Of a stretch of 64,000 bases of DNA, positions 58,063 to 64,000 are shown one piece after another. Where the stretch lies: positions 443,501 to 507,500 of the forward strand of contig WPIO01000127.1 in the NCBI GenBank assembly GCA_009760855.2. The letters run 5' to 3'. This DNA is from Cristatella mucedo (lineage: Eukaryota > Bryozoa > Phylactolaemata > Cristatellidae). The first letter of the stretch is position 1. Each line of letters starts with the position of its first letter. Below the pieces are notes generated by a model. The model had not been told where the DNA came from and did not search any database. It was given only the letters and a program-made list of their open reading frames with translations. The translations under genes and the position numbers were made by a program.

Positions 58063-59493
58063 GGAGTTTAAACTGGAGTTTAAATGGACTTTAGTCACCG
58101 ACACTGCATTGCAATGTTTTAGATACTATCTCAGTGGGAGACTCCAGAGTAACGGCGTAAATGGACAAAGATCATCCAAAGAACCTCAGAAGTACGGCGT
58201 ACCTCAGGGCTCTGTACTTGGTTCAGTTCTTTTCATGATTAATACTCTCCCTCTTGCCGATGTGATCGCCAAGCACGATTTAGGTATTCACCTACATGCA
58301 GATGACGCTCTACTGTACCTTTGCTTTGATCTCTCCCAGCACATACAATTCTCTCAGCTCACTTTCCGTATGTATCGATGACATCCACACATAGATGGCA
58401 GCAAATTTTCTACAACTAAACGATGATGAAACTAAATCACTAGTTATGGGCAAACCCAGTGTGATTCAGGAATCGAAAAGGCTGACGCTCAAAATTGGCT
58501 CTGCCAGCATATCTCCTGCTGAATCAGCAAACATTCTTATATTGTATAATGATAAAACCAGCATACAAGTTATGGGTGAACCATGAGTGATTCAGAAATC
58601 GGTAAGGTCAGCGCTCGAAATCGGCTCTGCCAGCACATCTTCTGCTGAATCTGCTTGAAATCTAGGTGTCATGTTCCAAACTGACCTTGCCTTAGACGAC
58701 CTCATAGCTCCTCAATCAAGTTAGCTTACTTTCAGCTACATAACATTGCTAAAGTTTGGGCTTGTTTTTTTAAAGATATCGCATCAACATTAGTCCATAT
58801 AATTGTAACATTCAGCTTAAACTTCTGTCTCTCACTGCTTGCTGGTTTACTAGCGTGCTCAATCAAGCGCTTGTAGCTAGTGTAGAACTCTGCTACTAGG
58901 CTTGTGTGTTGTGAACGTCGCAGTTGCCCCATCACACCACTTCTCGCCGACCTGCACTGGCGCCTAGCCAAGAAACGTGTTGACTTCAAGGTTCTAACAC
59001 TAACTATAGGTCGTTTTAATCTTTGGCATCAGTCTAATTACCATATCTATTCCTACACCCGGCTAAGCACCGTACCACCCGCTTTTCGGAATCTAATCGT
59101 TTACCCATACTTCTTGGGAACCACAAATCCTTTATTGCAGTGCCTTACGTTCTTATGCTTTCAAAGTCAGGAACCCTGTTCCGACTTGCGTTATGACCAA
59201 AGTTGGAAAAAGCTCAAAACTAACGTATTAATTGCAGCTTTTAGTGGTCCCTGTGATTCGTCCTTTAAACGCATATGCGTACTGACGCTGTGCAGGCTGC
59301 CACTAATCATAGTTGCATGCTGACCCGGTGCATGTCACCCCCAACCGTGTTATTCTGGTTGTCATTGAGCATGCTACCACTTACCATTAGATTGTGCTTT
59401 ATTTGCAGCAGGCGTAAATTGCTTAGAAAGATATTGAGTTCTCTGAAGGCTCTATATCAGCTGTATTATTATGATTATTATTATTATTATTAT
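58063..59493 (+). mobile_element. LINE-A copy with internal duplication
   Basis: It runs from the TALQCFRYYLSGRLQS codons through YGVPQGSVLGS, LHADDALLYL, the C-terminal tail, 3' UTR, partial hairpin and an ATT tail. A segment of about 110 bp (58430-58535) is repeated at 58555-58660. Confidence 0.78.
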
Positions 59494-59772
59494 AGGCATC
59501 CCTAAATGGCTGAATACAGATAGTGAATATGCTGGCCACTTTGCATTGAACGTAAGGAAAGTATTAATTGCAAAACAGTGAGCAACCACCGGCCATCCAC
59601 CATGGGACTGAACGCCGGAAATGCGCCCTGCCTCGAGCCGCTAATGGTCCATCAACCTACGGTTTACCCCGGTCCAGTGCACTGCTTGTTGAGTTATCTA
59701 AGCTACTCATCTATCCGCATTCCACAAAGGGAAAATTCGGCAGTCGCAATCTGGCTGATGTAGCTCGCCTAC

Positions 59773-59777
<5 letters not shown>

Positions 59778-59809
<32 letters not shown>

Positions 59810-59911
59810 ATATATATATATATAGCCATATATATATATATATATAGAGCCATATATATAGAGCCATATATATATATATATATATATATAGCCATATATA
59901 TATATATATAT
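59778..59911. repeat. TA tract with GCCA interruptions
   Basis: Alternating TA is broken several times by GCCATATATA or GAGCCATATATA, giving a higher-order pattern. It ends about 120 bp before the satellite array. Confidence 0.95.
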
Positions 59912-60029
59912 GTACTTCGCTTCACTTCTCTTCACTACCGCCAGGCCACGGAACATCGCTCGCAGGCTCTCATTGTTAAATATCTGGTACAGCAACACCG
60001 GCTCAGTCCTTACGCTTTAAGGAGCTGAA

Positions 60030-62810
60030 AGGGTTCGGTGAGTTACCACAATCAACGGCATTCCTCCGCAATCCGCAGCAATCCACTCAAATTAGGCTAA
60101 CATCGATCAGACATAAGCATTTCTGTCCACCAAATTTCATGTCGCTTCCACCACACACTTATGCAAATGAGCTTCGAAGCCCGACGCCTGCACCTCAATC
60201 CACTGCAATCCATTATATTTCCTGTCAAATTCACCACAAATCAGGTGCGCACAGCTCCAAAAAGTTTGGAATATCAAGCTACGCTACGTGTGAAATGTAC
60301 TAAATAGGGTTCGAGCTATTCCGCTCACGAGTTCTCACGAAGTTCACTGAAATAAGATTATGTTGGCCCAGGCCGATACCGCAATCCACTGCATTCCACC
60401 ACACAATGACCAAAATCCTGTTTGAAAAGCTCCTTTTTTATTGCATATTACAGCACACTCTGCAACAAATGCACTTAAAAAGTTTCACTTGCATTGGCAC
60501 GGCCGTTCTCGTGCAACGTGCTGCAGTCAAGTGCAGCAGCCCGAGCCAATACGACAATCCACTTCAATCCACATCATCCACCGCATACAAAATCGAAATA
60601 GATTGCGCCAAGCTCCAGTTTTTATTGCATATTAAATTGCACCGTGCCGTGTGCATAACAACGTAAAATAAAAAATTGTGCAACCTCGCACTGCTGCAAT
60701 GGGCGGCAATCGCCTGAACTGACGTGGAAAACTACCACAATCCTCTCTCTTCCACTGCACATCCTCCTCCAATCGTTATCGTGAAGCTCTATTTGCCATT
60801 GCATATAGGACTAGACTCAGTTCAAAGTGCATTCACAAAATTTTGCTCCATTACGCACTCGCGTTCTCATGCAATGAATTGCAATCGACTACAACGACCC
60901 GGTCCCATACCGAAATCCACCGAAATCCGCTTAAATCCACCGCAATCCTCCACACAGCGACCAGAATGCGTGCACAAGAAGCTCTAATTATTATTGCACG
61001 CAGCACTACTCTTCGGTTATTGTTTACTCGCATAACTTCCCCTGTAATTGCCTTAGCCATTCTGCAACAATGCACTGCAATTGACGGCAACTGCCCAGGC
61101 CAGTAGTCAAGCACAGCAACCTGCAACAAAACGACCAGAATACGTACACTTTATGTTCTGATAGTGATTGCATGTTGCTCTAATTTTTTGTGCAATAGCG
61201 CAGTTTCACTAAAATTTCCTTGACCATTCGGTAGCAATGCACTGCAATCGACTGCAATGGCCCGGGCCAATATGGCAATCTGCAGCTATCCGATTCAAAA
61301 TGACCTGAAATCGGTTTCGCAATTCTCCAATTATGAATTCATGTTGCAAAGCACACTTTTTAAATTCAACCACATTATTTTAAGAAATTTCGCTCGTGCA
61401 ATCTTGGGCAATGTATGGCAATCTACGGCAACGGCTCGGCTCGAAGCAGCAATCCACAACAATCCATGACAAGTCGGTGACCAATTGGCTGCACAAAGTG
61501 CCAATTGTCATCGTATTTCATATTTATTTGTGCTAAAAGTTAAATCGTAGAACATTCAAGCTAATTTTCACGTTATTTGTCAGCAGTGTGCTGCAATCAG
61601 CAGCCATGGCAGGGACCAATACCACAATCCGTGGTAAATCAACGACAGATCGGCTGCACCAAGCTCCAATTCTCTTTCAACGTAAAATCCAAATGGCGTG
61701 AACCCATTCAACCAGCTCTGACGTTCATTTTTGGGCACTGCATGGCAATCAGCGGCAATGGCCGGGACAAATACGGCAATCCATTATGATCCATTGCAAA
61801 TCACTGGAAAGTGACTGGGCCAAGATCAAATCTATCTTACAGCGTGCTTTGTTTTAAGTGTAAACTCATTATTTCAACCAATCGAGCACGTGCAATCGCA
61901 AGCAATGAATAGCAATTGACAGTAATGGCCCAGGCCACACTCCAATTCGTTGGCGAATTGACGAGAAATTTGCAGCTCAAAGCCTTGATTGTTATTACAT
62001 ATAACGTTCCGCTTCGTTCAAAGTAAAACTGTGGCATTTTCAAAATGATTATGTGGAAAATATATATGATATAAGTGGGTAAGTGGGTACATATAACGTT
62101 CCGCTTCGTTCAAAGTAAAACTGTGGCATTTTCAAAAAGATATATGTGGAAAATTGAAAGATTTACTGCAATAAACTGCAACTCATTTTACGTAACATGT
62201 ACCTGCGCACACACATAATCTTTACCCAATTTTCAATCGTTTGGAACGCACGGCACTCGACGGCAATGATCCGGGGAAATACGAAAACCTATAACGGTCC
62301 GTTACGAATGGACCAACAGTTGCTAAGAGAGGCTCCAACTTTTCTTACGTATTGCACTACACTGCATTAAACGTGAAGCCGCATCCTTTTAAACAATTGA
62401 CAAAGACTCAATCGAGGGCAATTCACATCAATCGACGGCAATGGCCCGGCCTCTACCACAATCTGTTTCAAATTTTTTGGAAATCGGGTGCCTAAATTTG
62501 TAATTGTCCTGCCACATAACGCTTGCTGTGGGCGCACGTACTGTCATTTTGTGCTTTTTTTTCTTGGGCACTGCATGGCCATAGACGGCATTTGCCCGAG
62601 ACAATGCAGCAATCTATGATTGTCGGCTACAATTACAAGCAAACCTGGTGCGAGAAAATCCCATTTTGTGTCTTTCGTATTGCAGTTCGCTGTATTAAAA
62701 GTGCAACCATACCTTTCAAATACTCTCGAACGTAAATTCAAGGGCAAGGCTTGGTAGTCGATGGAAATGGTCTGAGAAAATACGGAAATCTATCTGACGT
62801 AAGAGTATAT
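60030..62810. repeat. Diverged tandem array, monomer about 172 bp, about 16 units
   Basis: A core like GGCAATGGCCCGGGCCAATA followed by CGGCAATCCAC recurs near 60366, 60537, 60700, 60895, 61081, 61252, 61427, 61600, 61752, 61919, 62258, 62435, 62585 and 62757. Most gaps are 150-195 bp and one is twice that. Between cores, TTTATTGCATATTACA-like and CGTGCAATC-like segments also recur. Monomers differ a good deal, so the array is old. Confidence 0.82.
61995..62145. repeat. Recent 95-bp tandem duplication in the satellite
   Basis: ACATATAACGTTCCGCTTCG and the following ~45 bp occur twice about 95 bp apart with almost no difference, unlike the diverged monomers around them. Confidence 0.8.
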
Positions 62811-63544
62811 ACTCAACTCAAGTCATGAGACTAGGGATATGCGTCAAGCGATCGTACCAGGTGAGGAAGACCTTATGGTTCGCTGGAAAAATATGTCACC
62901 GGTCACTGTATTGAATAGGGGAGTCATTATTAATAGTTAGCATTGGTAGGTGGCGCGTTCTCTTAAATTAAAGCGTGCTATCCTACAAAAACTGCTATTT
63001 TGAGAACTAGGATTGACAAATAGTGCAAGCGGTGTTCGTACGAATCCCAGCTGTTCAAGCAGCACCCGAAGGTGACAAATTTCTACAGGCTTTACTCTTG
63101 AAGCTCTCTATTTGTAAGCTCTGGATTTGTAAGCTGCTTTAGTTCAAAAGCTTTACTCAAAAAGTCACGTGAGCTGAAGGGACAGACTTCCGGGGCGCCA
63201 CTATCAAGCAATTGCAATGTCCTGTCAGCCTAAGTTAGACCTGAATCCTGGGCCGCCAGAGGTCATACTTCAAGAAACAGAGAGGCAAGAAGATATGTAG
63301 ATCTGGATGTCCCAAAACAAAGGTGTCGAAGCGAGGAGTATATGGTTACGTCACAAACAGCTAAGCCAATCAACTTCGAAACGAGAAGCCTGAATCATAA
63401 TGACAAAACTCGCTCTGATCGAGCACTAACCAAATAAGAGTGGTCGTTCACTGTAGACATGAATTCAAAGAGGACGAGTGGCGATAATTTAAGCTGGTGA
63501 TCTTACGACAGCACTATAATACAATCTATCACCGTCTGCCACTC
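62811..63544. other. Spacer between satellite and LINE-B
   Basis: No gene or repeat recognised. Confidence 0.5.
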
Positions 63545-64000
63545 CAAAAAGTCATACAGACTATGCGGGTGTTACGCAGGAGAGTTTTGCATAGCCCACT
63601 CACAGCCTAAGTAGCTTTCAGTGCGCATTCGGTAGCCAACAGACTTCGTCTTACGCAACAAAGAGAGTGGGAAGCATAGCAGAGTCAGGAAAGCGGTTGA
63701 GGTAGTGATTAGCGTGGAATTAGCACCTCATTACTGCTGAAAAGGATGAGCCTTAGTCGGCAGCAGGAGAGTAGTTTTCGTTCCCAAAGAATTTTGGAAG
63801 CGAGTTCCACAATCTAGGACCTGCAGAGCTAAAGCTTCTGTCGCCAACGGTCTTTAAGAGGAGAAATGGAACAGCTAACTTTATTGTCCACACAGTACTT
63901 GAGGGAGCGAAGAGGCTGAAACTTGTACAGCAGTTCAGCTAGGTACGAAGGAGCCAAGCCGTGGCGGGCCTTGTGGGTCAGCGTAAGGATTTTTCTTTGT
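63545..64000 (-). mobile_element. LINE-B 3' part, runs off the window
   Basis: The reverse strand encodes the LINE-B C-terminus (HKARHGLAPSYLAELLYK-like, then KTVGDRSFSSAGPRLWNS) and 3' UTR, ending in a CTCCTGCGTAACACCCGC-like sequence. The 5' part continues beyond 64000. Confidence 0.78.

Overview
This window looks like animal (metazoan) nuclear DNA, probably from an aquatic invertebrate. The support is indirect: GT-AG introns, secreted-protein modules encoded on single phase-1 exons, CR1/L2-type LINEs, tRNA-derived SINEs and AT-rich spacers. There are no bacterial operons and no rRNA. I saw no complete functional tRNA gene. I cannot name the species; a sponge, cnidarian or lophotrochozoan would all fit.

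The only host gene I can support lies on the minus strand. Thirteen exons run from 57217 down to 7335. They encode, in order, a Thr/Ser-rich linker, four sushi (CCP) modules, a one-exon WSC module, a two-exon WSC module, the first part of a fibrinogen-like module, a two-exon C-type lectin module and another two-exon WSC module. Together they give 2526 coding nt (842 codons) inside about 49.9 kb, and both ends are missing. Every junction except one is phase 1, so modules can be added or lost without breaking the frame. The exception is a phase-2 intron inside the last WSC module, which appears to use a GC donor. A decayed sushi exon lies between two intact ones. No signal peptide, transmembrane segment, start codon or certain stop was found, so both ends probably lie outside the window or in exons I could not recognise.

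The introns and flanks are packed with retrotransposons. LINE family A (CR1/L2-like, (ATT)n tail, 3' terminal hairpin) has about 20 copies on both strands; two keep long open reverse-transcriptase frames, and several 3' ends are almost identical. LINE family B (related, with an ACATT-like tail) has about eight copies. SINE-1 is tRNA-derived and carries a tail that matches LINE-A; SINE-2 is a second tRNA-derived family. Elements are nested in each other, and several insertions have clear target-site duplications (TSDs): 5-7 bp for LINE-A and 13 bp for SINE-1.

Layout: 1-7.3 kb, LINE/SINE clusters 3' of the last exon found; 7.3-17.3 kb, WSC and lectin exons with LINE debris; 17.3-20.4 kb, a large inverted LINE-A complex; 20.4-32.2 kb, fibrinogen-like and WSC exons, a CT microsatellite and a 2.5-kb LINE-B; 32.4-43.6 kb, LINE-A pile-up filling an 11.5-kb intron; 43.6-57.2 kb, WSC, sushi and linker exons with more LINEs and two minisatellites; 57.3-59.5 kb, two LINE-A copies; 59.8-62.8 kb, a TA tract followed by a diverged array of about 172-bp monomers; 63.5-64 kb, a LINE-B running off the edge.
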